64,000 nt of DNA from Castanea sativa (GCF_040712315.1 NC_134019.1:32675373-32739372), one strand, 5' to 3'. Shown: positions 24,278 through 34,940, numbered from the stretch's first letter. Notes: generated by a model not told the origin, from the letters alone. A program made the numbers and translations.

Positions 24278-24640
24278 GTTATTCTACTGTACTCCTCTTT
24301 TTTGAGGGGGTTTGGTAGTCACACAAATCTTGACCATCAAATCTAATGGTTTTTAATCTGGCCGTTTATTCAATTTTAGTGGGATATTAGTTATCGGTAA
24401 GGCAAGTTAGCATATAAAAGCAAAAATAATAGAACCAAATCTTTCTCTCTTCGTTCTCTTAGGGTCCGTTTGGTTTGGAGGGATAGAAAAGTGGGAGGAT
24501 AAAAAATGGTGAGAGGATGGAAAAGTTGGAAAATAGAAAATATTTTAATTTTCCTCCTTTTTGTTTGGTTGGGAGTTTGTATAAATTGAGTTTGTATAAA
24601 TTTATGCATATGCCCTTATTAAATAATAATGCCCATTAGA
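24274..24640. other. MITE-like debris
   Basis: GGGTTATTCTACTGTACTCC at about 24,275 is close to the reverse complement of the text near 36,325-36,350, suggesting one terminal sequence of a small dispersed element. At about 24,463, AGGGTCCGTTTGGTTTGGAG starts sequence typical of plant hAT-type MITEs. Only single ends are visible, so no element is bounded. Confidence 0.4.
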
Positions 24641-24682
24641 GGGGATGGTTTTGCTTGCTTTGCTCATTCTGATAAAATTGCC

Positions 24683-24795
24683 ACTGGAGCTCCGCTCAAC
24701 AAGACGGAAAATGGCCTTGGCAGAGCACTTAGTGCTTGACCTTGGTAACCCTGATCTCTGATAGAACGATCTCCTCAAACTCTCTATGGTACAAA
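24683..24795 (+). pseudogene. CNOT9/RCD1-like exon-1 fragment
   Basis: From ATG 24,711 the plus frame reads MALAEHLVLDLGNPDL, then two stops (TGATAG), then NDLLKLS. This follows the N-terminus of plant CCR4-NOT subunit 9 (CNOT9/RCD1), where AEHLVLDLSNPDLRENALLELS is the usual pattern. CNOT9 is an armadillo-repeat scaffold of the mRNA deadenylase complex. Upstream bases encode a GAPLNKT-like stretch in a shifted frame, also reminiscent of that protein. About 35 codons survive, with at least two stops and one frame change. The match is from memory of the family and the piece is short. Confidence 0.6.
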
Positions 24796-24799
24796 AATC

Positions 24800-25332
24800 G
24801 CAAAGCCTTCGTTTTTATCTTCTTCTTCTTTTTTCTTTTGAAAGATGATTGGTTTATCAAATTTGATATATTGCTTATTAAAAATTAGGGTTTTTGTGTG
24901 TTTGGAAATGTGGAAGTTAGGGTTTTTGATTGTTTCAATAGGAATTTTGGATATGAAGGTTAAGTAGAGGGGAAGCAAAAATGGGGGATTGACGTTAATT
25001 AGCTTTCGTTGACTTCGTTAACTGACCTGTGTTTAGTTATAGGGAAACTAGATTAATAGAAAAGAAAGTTTTATTTTTATTTTTATTTGATTCCAATTGA
25101 GAAAATTGCCTTGGTCGAGTTAAACAGTTGCATTGAGAGTGAAATTTAATCTTTTGAGGGATAACACAGCTAGGTGTAGTTACAATCTGTTTACAAAAAA
25201 AATTACAAGCATACGACACACACAGCTAATTGGATTACCTAGTTCTGGACCTTCTGGTTGACTATGAACATAGCCTTTGTTGAGGAACTTAATCACATTC
25301 AAACTTATTGCAATCCCAAAAGAAATACTAAT
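24800..25332. other. AT-rich spacer, nothing recognised
   Basis: No convincing reading frame, RNA gene or element boundary between the CNOT9-like fragment and the solo LTR. Confidence 0.5.
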
Positions 25333-25337
25333 AATAT

Positions 25338-26221
25338 TGTACAGTTTTTAGACCCCTTAAACACCAACAGATTAACCTAGTTATTTAGCTAAGTGATTAA
25401 CTTAGGTAAATTATTCAGATCTAGGTTAAAACAATAACAATCATATTATGCAAAGCAATGCGGAAAAATAAAGAACACTCGATATGGAAAACCAAACCAG
25501 TAAAAAATCAGGGGATGATTTAACCTAGCTATTCTCAAGGTAAAACAGATCCACTATTGAAATTTTACAATAGCGACTTAGACCACTAACATTCTATTGC
25601 TACCTCGAGTAGAAAACTTATTATCACGACCACGTGACAGCTTCGAGTTCACAGACTACTTCTTTCTCAGATCCACAGCATCCACAAGTATACCACTTGT
25701 ATATCTTTAAGTTCTTTATGCAGCAATTGAAACGATCACCAAGCTCTCAATATCAATCTCGATCTTGATAACCCTAAGTATGTATGAAGGCAAACACTTC
25801 TAGATCTCACAAGAGATTCACACAGCATAAACAACAATCTTAGAGAGCTTTTGGGTACAAAATCCTAGATCTACAAAAGAGGCACAAGATGCACTCTAAT
25901 CTCTCTAAAAAACTATGAAAACCCTCTCTAAGGTTAGCTTATAATTTCCTTTAAATACTGGAAAAAACGGCTCGCGATTTTGGCTTCAAACGGTCAAGTT
26001 ATGGCTTTTTTATGTTTGCTGATTTTTGCTAATCTGCGACTTTCGATCAATCAAGCCTTGCAGAAATTGACTCAATTTCTTGCAATTACTCAATTTCAAC
26101 TTTACATTAAACCAAACATTGAGCAAGTCTAAACATAAACTAAATGTTTTGATCATGGTTTGCTAATACATTACATATTGAAGTTCTAATACATTAGTCC
26201 CTAAGGTCTTAGAATCTAACA
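25338..26221 (-). mobile_element. Solo LTR, family A (minus orientation)
   Basis: About 884 bp. On this strand it begins TGTACAGTTTTTAGACC and ends GTCTTAGAATCTAACA. It is flanked by perfect 5-bp duplications AATAT (25,333-25,337 and 26,222-26,226). It is the reverse-complement relative of 38,255-39,093. No internal retroelement sequence adjoins it, so it is a solo LTR left by LTR-LTR recombination. Confidence 0.9.
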
Positions 26222-26380
26222 AATATAATTAATTCTCATAATTACTTATATAGTCCAAATTAACATTGAAAGGCAATAAGGTTGATGTCAAGCACAACTA
26301 GCTACAAGGGTGTTAAGAATTACAATCAAATTTGAACTCTCCACTGTCTATGGAAAATTTCATCTGATGCCTTAAATTGA

Positions 26381-26593
26381 GGGTGTGTTTGGATACCGCT
26401 TACTTGCTGAAAACAGAAAACTAAAAGCACTACAGAAAATAATTTTTAAATGTGTGAATAGTACTGTGGAACCCAAATTTATATTTAAATTTGTATTTGG
26501 ATGACTTTTGTGGGTCCATAAACAGTGCCGTGAGACCCACATTTTTCAGCAAAAGGCACAAACACCAGCCATAAACGCTATCCAAACGTGCAC
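26381..26593. mobile_element. Small hAT-type MITE
   Basis: About 213 bp with imperfect inverted ends: GGTGTGTTTGGATACCG on the left and, on the other strand, GTGCACGTTTGGATAGCG on the right. The interior (AGTACTGTGGAACCC, ACAGTGCCGTGAGACCC) is typical of this abundant dicot MITE type. I could not find a clean 8-bp target duplication. Confidence 0.65.
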
Positions 26594-26739
26594 TTAGTAG
26601 TGGATCTTGTGTTGTTTTGGATATACATAAACTTGTTGCTTGCATGTTAAAGTTTGTTCTATCTTTGTGGCTTTTTGATGTATCTCCCAACAAGTAAGAA
26701 AGAGCTAGCCAGAATTCTACCTTTTCAATCAAATCCTTG

Positions 26740-27140
26740 ACTTGAACACAACATCTGAAATACCCCACCTGATGCATATTTTGATTTTGATAATAGACCT
26801 GGGATATGGTCCTTTACTTTCAATCCTTGCCTTCACCTATTTCCTTATAAGACTAGCAATCAATCCTCTATTTAGCAGTTTCCAAATGCTTTATAGCATT
26901 TCTATGTGCCCATATGTGGTATATACACGCATTAAAACCCAATCTATAGCAGTCAACACTCAACCTTTTACCTTTTCAATTTGTTGCAGCACAATTGGTG
27001 AGATTATGCCAGTCTCCATCAAGCCTATCTTGATAATAGCATTTCCTAATTTTTCTCCAAAGTATTTTAGAAAGGAGGCACTTAAAAAAAAAAGGTGATC
27101 TCTACTCTCAAAGCTTCCCTCTGCATAACAAACATAAAGG
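26740..27140 (-). pseudogene. LINE zf-RVT-type fragment
   Basis: The minus strand encodes broken pieces of the zinc-binding region of plant LINE reverse transcriptases: CYAEGSFESRDHLFF, then KILWRKI, later GFNACIYHIWAHRNAIKH. The frame is interrupted by an A-run frameshift near 27,090 and several stops. It belongs to a different LINE subgroup from the 16.6-kb copy, with ESRDHLFF in place of ETVDHLLL. The 118-codon plus-strand frame here is its shadow. Confidence 0.75.
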
Positions 27141-27480
27141 ATTACATGTTATTCCCAACTAACTTTGAATTGCATGATTTTATTTTAACGTGTGTATAAT
27201 CCTAACAGTGTCTATACACATTAGATATATAAATATATTTTATTTTAATGCTGATTTAGGAAATGCATAGGAGATATTTGTGAAATTATTTTTTAGAAAC
27301 TTTGAAGTGATGTTAAGCTATTTTATATGCATGTTGTGTAGTCTTGAAAGTGATTTATCAAATTGAGAAATGCACCAAGCTGCTCTCCAAATTGCAAGTT
27401 ATTCTAATGTATATTGCAAAGTTATGCTATGGCTACATTTGACCTTAGGCAAAACTCTTTTGACATTGGAGCTCAGGGCA
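27140..27480. other. AT-rich spacer
   Basis: No recognisable feature except short open stretches leading into the ALDH-like fragment. Confidence 0.4.
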
Positions 27481-27920
27481 GGGGATGTGATGCCTATGTT
27501 GTTGAAGGTACATAGCAAAAAAAACGTTAATGAAGTGGATGCTAAAGACAAAAATTGAGTTGTTGTTGTTGCTTCCAAGGCAATTGATGGAGGACCATGG
27601 CCAAAGATGACCACTTATGTAACTATTCCTTACTACTTATTTGTCACTTTTGATTTGATGTAGAAAGAAAACGTTACTATCTACAAATTTTAAGATTGGT
27701 TTTTTTTTTTTTTTTTTTTCTTTTTAAATTCTAATAAATATCCAGGAAAGGCAAATGACGTTTTTGCATTTTTCTAATTTGATTGAACAACACAATGATG
27801 AACTTGCAACACTTGAGACATGGGAGTTGGGACGTTTAATGCGATACTATGCTGGCATTCTGCTGACATATCAGCATCCGCTATACTATCATTGGCAAGC
27901 ACCCTTCATCAATCCACAAA
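27480..27920 (+). pseudogene. Aldehyde dehydrogenase (ALDH2-type) exon fragments
   Basis: Two pieces on the plus strand match consecutive parts of plant family-2 aldehyde dehydrogenases. Piece one (about 27,500-27,615) contains VNEVDAKDKN, a stop, then ASKAIDGGPWPKMTTY, equivalent to the ...FDEGPWPKMTAYER region. After a T-rich gap (about 27,620-27,745, possibly the original intron) piece two (27,757-27,915) reads NLIEQHNDELATLETW, then RYYAG, equivalent to LIEKHNDEIAALETW...FRYYAGWADK. The NAD-binding and catalytic Cys regions are absent. Internal residues are missing between ETW and RYYAG and there is at least one stop, so it is a dead fragment. Intact enzymes oxidise aldehydes to acids with NAD+. 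Confidence 0.7.
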
Positions 27921-28207
27921 TGGAGGTATGGTAGAAAGGTTTGGTCCCATTATGATTATTTTAAATTATATCCTAAAGTCACTTGCTTTGTTTCTCTTTT
28001 GGCACAGTGTTTGCAAAGTTCTCAAGAGAATACTAAATTACTAGTGCTAGTAATTCATTAGTATATGGCCTAATTATAGGTCCAAAACAACTTTCCATAT
28101 CGAAACATCAAGCTTTTGTATGAGCAACAAATCCAACCAATTGTTTTTTCTTTTAGGTTTGCATTATTAGTTCACTCTGTCCATATTCACATAATTTGGA
28201 AAAATTT
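27921..28207. other. Spacer before Harbinger element
   Basis: AT-rich, no recognised feature. Confidence 0.4.
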
Positions 28208-28210
28208 TAG

Positions 28211-28233
28211 GGTATGTTTGGTAACTGTTTTTT
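28211..28233 (+). repeat. Harbinger left terminal inverted repeat
   Basis: Starts GGGTATGTTTGGTAACTG, directly after TTA. It differs from the right end at three positions, all T versus C. Confidence 0.93.
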
Positions 28234-28539
28234 TCCTCAGTTTTCTATTTTCAAAAACAAATTTTTGTTTCCTAAGACAAAAACTGGTTTGGTAACCGTT
28301 TTTAGGCAAAAAACAAAAACTATTTTCAATTTCCAAATTGTGAAGGAAACTGAAAACTGGTCTTGAGCTGTTTTTATTTTTCAGTTTTCACTCACCTATG
28401 AAAACATGGAGAAACACGGGAGATTCACGTTGAAACACAACCCTTTAATGAACCAGCGCATTGGTTCGATCCACATGACTGACTATTTTTTTCCCGCGCT
28501 TCCTTTTTTTTTCACTCAATATTAGCGGCTAATAACGTA

Positions 28540-28800
28540 TCTGATACCCTTTATATCAATATCTACGTTCTGCGTCTCCGCCGCCTCCATCTTCCTCACA
28601 GAGAAAATTTTGATTGAGAGAATCACTTGTAAGGTAATTGATTGGTCTTCACCGGATGAAAATCATGACTGCCTCTTGTTTTTCATTAGATTCTACACGA
28701 TTCCTTTTCTATTCATTATCTCACTCTCTTTTTATTTTTTCTTCTTTTTCTTTTTTGTGTGCGTGATGTAGCAGGTCTGTGCAAACCCAATCACTCAAAG
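28540..28800 (+). promoter_or_regulatory. Possible 5' leader of the Harbinger genes
   Basis: CTTTATATCAATATC (about 28,550) followed by a C-rich CTCCGCCGCCTCCATC leader, then CTTGTAAGGTAATTG (about 28,627), which offers a splice-donor-like site. The composition is typical of a plant transcription start and leader. Only sequence flavour supports this. Confidence 0.3.
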
Positions 28801-29532
28801 GTATGGGTCTTTTCCTTTTTTCTTTGTTCATGGATTACTACGAAATTGCTTGAAGTTTGCTATGTGCGTTGAATTTGGGTTTATTCAAAATGGGTATTTT
28901 CAAAGTGTGTTTGGTTCTGGATTTTGGGGTTTCGGGTTTGCTTTGGCCGTGTTGGTATGCTTGTGGGCTCTATGGTGTAGCCGTGTGTCTTGCATCCATG
29001 TTTTCTCCCCTGTTTGAGTGCTACCTCCCCTGCTTTCTTGGTCATTACCCTTTGCTTCTTTAGCTGTCAAATATGCTCTGTTTCTGTGTTCTGTTGATAG
29101 CTGAAAAGGAACAAACTTTTGGTTAGACTGTGAACTAAAATTGAAAAGAAAGAAAAATGAGAGTAAGAATAGAGTGAGAAAAAAATATTGGGTGGTTTGA
29201 ATTAACAGTGTGTATGATTTGAATGTATCAGTATATGTGGTTTGAAAAATTGTTATGGTTTTGTGTTTGTAGCTGCAATTGTTGTTGGTTGTTGTTGAGA
29301 ATGGTTTGAATTAACAGTACAATGTGCTTTGAATTTGAGAAAATATACTGTTGAGAATGGATTGAATTAACTGGAAACTGTAACAATATATGTGCTTTTA
29401 AAAAAAAAAACCTCAAGATCCCAAATTGTTACTGTCGAATGTCAATTTTTAATGCCAGGTTAATGGTTATTATCAATTGTTTATTTCTGTGTTTCATATG
29501 AATCTGTCCAATTATAAGTTAGTGTTGTGTTT

Positions 29533-29744
29533 CAATTGTTAAGGTTGTACACGGGCAGCACACAATTGTTTCAATTGTGTTTCAATTGTCAATTGATTCA
29601 ATTGTTACTGTTCACCAGTCAATTGTGTCAATTGCTAATGATCAATTGTGTTTCAATTGTCATTATAGAGCAGCACACCATTGTTTTAATAGAGCAGCAC
29701 ACGGGTTATTGCTGTTGTGTTTCAATTGTCAATTGTTTCAATTG
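29533..29744. repeat. CAATTG-rich block upstream of Harbinger ORF1
   Basis: Thirteen CAATTG palindromes in 212 bp, mostly in TTTCAATTGT context, plus single outliers at 29,275, 29,475 and 29,906. They lie between the element's left subterminal region and ORF1. Confidence 0.85.
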
Positions 29745-29890
29745 TTTTGGGTTTCATGGTGATCAAAATGCACTATTAATTAGAAGCTGTGTTTGTTTGA
29801 AGCTTGGAAGCTATTTCTTAGTTGTATTTGATGGTTGTGTTTATAAAGGTTGTTCCTTAGTTGTTTTCATGTTTCATTGTATTATAATAG

Positions 29891-30910
29891 ATGAAAGGAA
29901 GCAGTTCAATTGATAAAGATAACCTTTGGACACCACAACTTGAGAAACTATTTATTGACATAATGCTGAAAGAGATCAATAAGGGAAATATGGCAGATGG
30001 GCAATTCAGTTCCGATACTTGGAAGAAAATGTTAGCTACATTGAATGAATTAGGTAATCGGAGTTTTACAATGGCTCAATTCAAAGGGAAGTTTAATAGA
30101 ATGCGTTTACTACACCGTGAGTTTTCTACACTCATAAATCAAACTGGTTTTGGTTGGGATGCTGAAACCAACACTGTTCATGCACTCGAGGAGTCATGGC
30201 AAAATTATTGTCGGGTAATTATCGTTAAAGACAATACAATATTTTATTTTGAAACATTATCCCCCATCATTTTTTTTTCTTACTAGATGTCTTTATATTT
30301 TTAGGCACATCCCAATGCAAAGATGTTTCGAACCAAAGGACTTTCAAATTATAATTTGCTTGGACTTATATTTAATAAGTCTACAGCTACCGGGGTCCTA
30401 CACTGTGCATCCACCTAAGACCCTCCTAATTCAGATGAAGAGAATGCATTGGAAGAACGACTCATTCATGGGGGAGTTCATGTTAATTTAGAAAGTCCTA
30501 CCCAAGATCCTGTCATGGCAATTCTTGAGTCTGACATTATAACTCGATTGAGCAAGCGTCCTAGTGATAGTTGTGACGAGCGTCCTAGTAAGAGTAAGCG
30601 AGAGTTAATGAGCTCTCAAATGAATGATGCCTTACAATCAATGGCTGAGGCCGCTAAGGCTAGGATAGAGGCATCTAAAGCAAAGGCTGAGAGGTATAAG
30701 AGGTATACCATTGATGAAGTTAGTAGCAGTATTGCACCTACAAATGACTTCTCCTTAGGCAAGTGCATTAATATCCTTGAGACCATGGAAGAAGTCAATG
30801 ATGAAATATTTATGAAGGCCGTTGAGAAGTTCAAGCAGGATCCTAATGATAGAGAGATCTTTGTTAACATGAGTTTCGCTAGGAGGATGGTTTGGTTGGG
30901 TAGGCTGTAG
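29891..30910 (+). pseudogene. Harbinger ORF1, Myb/SANT-like DNA-binding protein (one nonsense codon)
   Basis: Two exons, 29,891-30,214 (108 codons) and 30,305-30,910, with a GT-AG intron between CGG and GCACAT. Exon 1 encodes the Myb/SANT-like domain of plant PIF ORF1 proteins (Myb_DNA-bind_3): W at LWTPQLEKLF, FSSDTWKKM, FTMAQFKGKFNRMR, and GFGWDAETNTV. Exon 2 gives the usual FRTKGLSNYN...LIFNKSTATG segment, an acidic linker, a lysine-rich stretch (KRPSD...SKSKREL), an alanine-rich helix and a C-terminal domain (IDEVS...FSLGKCINILE) ending in RMVWLGRL. TAA at 30,416-30,418 (about codon 146) is the only stop before 30,908, and the frame is otherwise open on both sides. ORF1 proteins bind element ends and assist the transposase. 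Exon-intron limits are read from splice consensus. Confidence 0.88.
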
Positions 30911-31039
30911 GGGATTATGTCAAAACAATAATTTCCTATTAGATTATGTTTATTTTAATGTCTTTGAACTATGATTTGGTACTATTCTATTGTTATTTAA
31001 TATTGGTAAATGATGGTTTATTATTATTTTATGGTAATC

Positions 31040-31070
<31 letters not shown>

Positions 31071-31119
31071 GGTAATGTTTTATTTATTTGAGAACAAATT
31101 TGCTGTTTAATTCTTCAGG

Positions 31120-32501
31120 ATGAATGTTGAACCTAATTATTATAGCAGTTCATCCTCTTCAGATGAGGAAGAGGACGATGATATGTTCTTCCTACTAATG
31201 TTTGTTGAGAATAAAAACAACTATATTCCTAAGGAGCCTCAACGTATCTCTATGTTAACTGGTGATGCATTTATAAAAGAGATATTGAATGGCAATCCTC
31301 GAACATGTTATGAGTTATTCCGCATGGATAGGCCAACATTTACAAGTCTCTGTAACTATTTGAGAATACATAAATTCTTAACAAACTCACGCTGGATTAC
31401 AGTGGAGGAGGCAGTTGGTATGTTCCTATTAATAGTGGGACATAATGTGAGGATAAGGGTAATAGCAGATCGTTTTCAACACTCAACTGAAACAGTGGAC
31501 AGACAATTTAAGGAAACTGTAAGAGCAATATGCCGCCTGGGAAAATTCATTATACGTCCTTCTCAAAGCAATGAAGTGCATCCACGTATTGCTAACAATA
31601 CCAAGTTCTTTCCATATTTCAAGGTAATCCCAAGTTACTGTTCATTTTATTATACAAATATTATTTGCTCGCATATGTTAATACTTGTGTTTATATTTTT
31701 TCTAGAAATGTATAGGCGCAATTGATGGAACATATATTAGTGCATGGGCTCCAAAATCAAAGCTAGTCAGTTACAGGAATAGAAAGGCCACAATCACCCA
31801 TAATATAATGTGTGCATGTGATTTTGATATGAAGTTTACATTTGTTTACACTGGTTGGGAGGGTACAGCCAATGACTCACGAGTATTCTTAGATGCACTT
31901 CAAAGGCCAGAAAATAATTTTCCATGGCCTCCATCTGGTAAGATATATTGTTGACTCACTTACATATTTACAATTTTTAAGTTTAGTCCATTCACCGTGT
32001 CATACTTTTCTCTATCTTTTTTTTTGGTTAGGTGGCTATTATTTAGTGGATTCTGGTTATCCATGCACCTTGGGGTTTCTACCTCCGTACCGTACGGAGA
32101 GATACCATCTACGAGACTTTCGAGGTGGGGATCGTCCTGAAGGTGCTAAAGAGCTTTTCAATTATAGACATTCCTCGCTTCGTAATGTAATTGAAAGATG
32201 TTTTGGAGTTTTAAAAGCACGATTTCCAGTCTTAAAAATGATGCCCCGTTATAAACCATGTCGACAAGGGAATGTGATGAGAGCCTGTTGCACAATTCAT
32301 AACTTCATTCGAATGGCAACAAGAAATGATCGCTTGTTTACTCAATTCAATATTGATAACCTAACTGTTGAAGGTGAAGGTAGGGATAATTCAGGTGAGC
32401 CATCGCACACTATTGACTTAACTGATGAAGCCGCTGAAGCTATGGCAGCTTATAGGGATCAAATCGCAGCATTGATGTTGGCAAATAATAGGCATCATTG
32501 A
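31120..32501 (+). CDS. PIF/Harbinger DDE transposase, apparently intact
   Basis: Three exons with GT-AG introns: 31,120-31,623, 31,706-31,937 and 32,032-32,501. Together they make 1,206 nt, or 401 aa plus stop, in one frame with no internal stop. Order of domains: an acidic start (SSSSDEEEDDD), an N-terminal helical domain of the DUF8040 type (ELFRMDRPTFTSL, WITVEEAVGMFL, RFQHSTETVDRQF), then the DDE_Tnp_4 nuclease fold. The catalytic triad is visible as D175 (CIGAIDGTYI), D252 (YYLVDSGYP) and E300 (NVIERCFGVLKARFP), with GWEGTANDSRV and YHLRDF between them. The C-terminus has IHNFIR and an alanine-rich tail. HARBI1-type enzymes cut at the TIRs and integrate at TTA/TAA. An AG directly before the ATG (TTCTTCAGG) could be an acceptor of a leader intron. 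Length and motifs are normal for plant PIF transposases. Confidence 0.93.
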
Positions 32502-32932
32502 TGCCATGTTTTTTTTTGGATGAAATTGATTCTCGGGCATTGATGCCATGTAGTAAACTTTTTTAGTTATTGATTATCTTTTATAACGCTTGATAATTAT
32601 TATAGCTTCAATCTTACTTATATGATTAAAGTTTTAGGCTTGAATGTTATATACAAAACAATTGATTTATAATTTCTTTAGGTGTAAGGATTTTAAATAC
32701 GTTGGAGCAAATGTGTTTTTGAATTAGAATAAATATAATTTTAAAAAAAAATTAACCAAAAAAAACAAAATTCAACTTTTTCAAAAACAACTACCAAACA
32801 AATTTCCTTATTTTTGTTTTTTGAAAAATGTGTTTTTCAAAACAACTAACCAAACGTGTTTTTCATTTTGAAAACAGAAAAAATTTGTTTTTTTCTTTTT
32901 TCCTTGAAAACAAGAAAACAAAAATAGAAAAC

Positions 32933-32955
32933 GAAAACAGTTGCCAAACATGCCC
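32933..32955 (-). repeat. Harbinger right terminal inverted repeat
   Basis: On the minus strand it starts GGGCATGTTTGGCAACTG and is followed outward by TTA. Confidence 0.93.
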
Positions 32956-32958
32956 TTA

Positions 32959-33510
32959 ATCTTTTTTCCTGTTCTTTATCAATTTACAGGAGCTAAATTT
33001 GGTAACGGAGAGCTTCCTTCAAACCATATCTCAGTGCATTATAAGTTTCTATGGCTTCAAAGCAACTATTTGAGCTAATTGGCCCCAACTATGGTCTTTA
33101 TTTGTAAAATTACCAAGTAGTTGACAAGAAAATCGTTGTAAAAATATTGAATGTAATTGTTAACAATTGATAACATTGCATTTTGGCAAACTTTGATATG
33201 TAGTTGTAGCTTGTTGCTGGTTTGGTGTGTTTTTGCTTTTGCTTGGTTGCTTCATTTTGTTATTTCCTAACAAAAATATCATTAGCTGTTTACATTAGAA
33301 TGCATAATTTATTTGCTTCTCAACTTGCTTGCTCTTTCCCTTCATATCTAGGATATCAAGTTTTTCAAGAACACGCTCCGAGGCCTAAATTGTTTTAGGT
33401 TTCAATTTTTTTTCTTCTTTAGAGCTCACAATTATAGTATTTAGAGGAGCAAATGTTTCCTAACAAATAACTTTTACTTTGGGTCACTTTTTTTTTCATT
33501 GAGAAAATTT
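32959..33510. other. AT-rich spacer
   Basis: No coding or element signature recognised. Confidence 0.4.
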
Positions 33511-33518
33511 AACTGTTC

Positions 33519-33950
33519 AAGTATATATAATTACTTATTCTCTCACCTACAAGGAACCAAATGGAATAATATAAGAAATAGAAACTGATGGATGTGCTCC
33601 TAGCAACCCTGCAAAACCAAAAGGAAACCAACAACAAAACAAAATTAAAAAAAAAAAAAAAAAAATGGTCCATTAAAAAACCAAACGGCAATAGTAAAAA
33701 ATCCAGCCGGACAAAATAAAGAAAAAGAAACCAAATTGAAATCAATAGTATAAATTACAATTAGAAGTTTAATATTTCAAGTATATACAATTGCTTATTC
33801 TCTCACCTACTAGGAACAAAAAGGAATAATAGAAAAAATTGAAGCTTTTGAGTTTTGTTCCTAGCAACCATGCGAAACCAAAAGGAAAACAAAAACAAAA
33901 CAAAATTAAAAACAATTCAGCAATACAAAAGCCAAACGGCAACATTGTGG
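33519..33950. repeat. Two diverged tandem copies of a ~260-bp unit
   Basis: Blocks at 33,519-33,690 and 33,779-33,945 share CAAGTATATA, ATTCTCTCACCTAC, AGGAAC...GGAATAATA, TCCTAGCAACC, CAAAACAAAATTAAAAA and CCAAACGGCAA in the same order. It is not coding. Confidence 0.75.
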
Positions 33951-34094
33951 AGACTTCGAACAAAAGGGCAGGGAGAGAGAGTGAACATTGTGGTCATAAT
34001 CTTGAGATGAAGTAGGGTTTCTAAGCATGGGTTTATAGGCTTCTCTACTTATGAAGCTTAAGGAAACAAAAAATCTTCAAAAATTCAAACAAAA

Positions 34095-34098
34095 GGGT

Positions 34099-34131
<33 letters not shown>

Positions 34132-34250
34132 CCGTAATCTAGAAAACAAAAAGGCAAAGAGAGAGAGGCAAAAAAAAAAAAAAAAACTTCAAAAAATCAA
34201 ACAAAGCAGAGAGAGAGAGAGGCCGTAATCTGGAAACAAGAAGGTAGAAA
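34095..34250. repeat. GA microsatellite with repeated GAGGCCGTAATCTGGAAA block
   Basis: GA run at about 34,098-34,130. The phrase GAGGCCGTAATCT recurs at about 34,129 and 34,219, and a diverged form (GATGCTGTAATCTGG) at about 34,991. Confidence 0.75.
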
Positions 34251-34256
34251 GAGTTT

Positions 34257-34940
34257 GGGGCTGTTTGGATTTTCAATTTCCATTGCCCATAACTCTATTT
34301 CCATCACCCATAACTCAAAAAATGTGGGTCCCATGGCTGAATGGTTTGTTTGGGGATGTTTTCAAGTTCTGTTTCCATCATTCAATTTCCTGATTTTTGA
34401 GTGATGAGTTATGGAAATTGAAAACACGTTTTAGGTGTTTTCAAGTTATGAAAACAGAGTTATGATGGCATTTTTGTAAATACACACACATTGAGGGACC
34501 CACAATCAGAGGTCCAATCGCAACTTTTGACTTTTTTTTTTTTTTTCACTGGGTTCGATGAGTTTAGGCGGTCTTCTTCTTCTTCTTTTTCTTTTCCTTT
34601 TCCTTTCACACTGGGTGATCTTTTTTTTTTTTTTTTTTTTTTCACTTTGGGTCTAGTTTGGTCTTCTTCATCTTTTTTTTTTTTTTTTTTTCCTTCTTTT
34701 CTTTCCTTTTCACATTGTGTCTCTGGGTTTGGTTTTTTTTTTTTTTTTTTTTCACTGGGTTCGGTGGGTTTGGGTATTGGGGGTTGAAGGAAAAAAAAAA
34801 AGTAAAAGCTGCACCAAGTCAATCTATGGGTCCCACAAAAAGTAAAATTTTTGAGTTGTCAAGTTGGGGTATTTTAAGTGATGAGCGAGGAGTGATGAGT
34901 AATGAGTGATGAGTGATGAAAAAAAAAACCAAATAGCCCC
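34257..34940. mobile_element. MITE-like element expanded by T-run repeats
   Basis: Imperfect inverted ends: GGGGCTGTTTGGATTTTC on the left and, on the minus strand, GGGGCTATTTGG plus a T-run on the right. The interior has mirrored motifs (CATAACTC / GAGTGATGA, TGGGTCCCA twice). At 34,530-34,770 the interior is four units, each a long T-run followed by CACTGGGTTCG-like text. Lysine- or phenylalanine-rich open frames here are low-complexity artefacts. No convincing target duplication was found. Confidence 0.5.

Larger units (their letters stand above)
28211..32955 (+). mobile_element. PIF/Harbinger DNA transposon, near-complete
   Basis: 4,745 bp bracketed by TTA at 28,208-28,210 and 32,956-32,958, the classic 3-bp target of this superfamily. 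Terminal inverted repeats match at 20 of 23 positions (GGGTATGTTTGGTAACTG on the left, GGGCATGTTTGGCAACTG on the right). Both subterminal regions carry further TIR-like motifs (for example GGTTTGGTAACCGTTTTT near 28,289 and inverted copies near 32,790-32,870). It contains the two expected genes in the same orientation: a Myb/SANT-like ORF1 and a DDE transposase. Family knowledge: both proteins are needed for movement. The transposase appears intact while ORF1 has one nonsense codon, so the copy is probably recently active but not autonomous. Confidence 0.95.

Noticed and set aside
29527..29913. 128-codon plus frame upstream of Harbinger ORF1
   Set aside because: It is a translation of the CAATTG-rich block and has no similarity to ORF1 proteins, which start at 29,891 in another frame.
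34460..34822. 120-codon Lys/Glu-rich minus frame and overlapping Phe-rich plus frame
   Set aside because: Both are translations of T-runs inside a MITE-like repeat.
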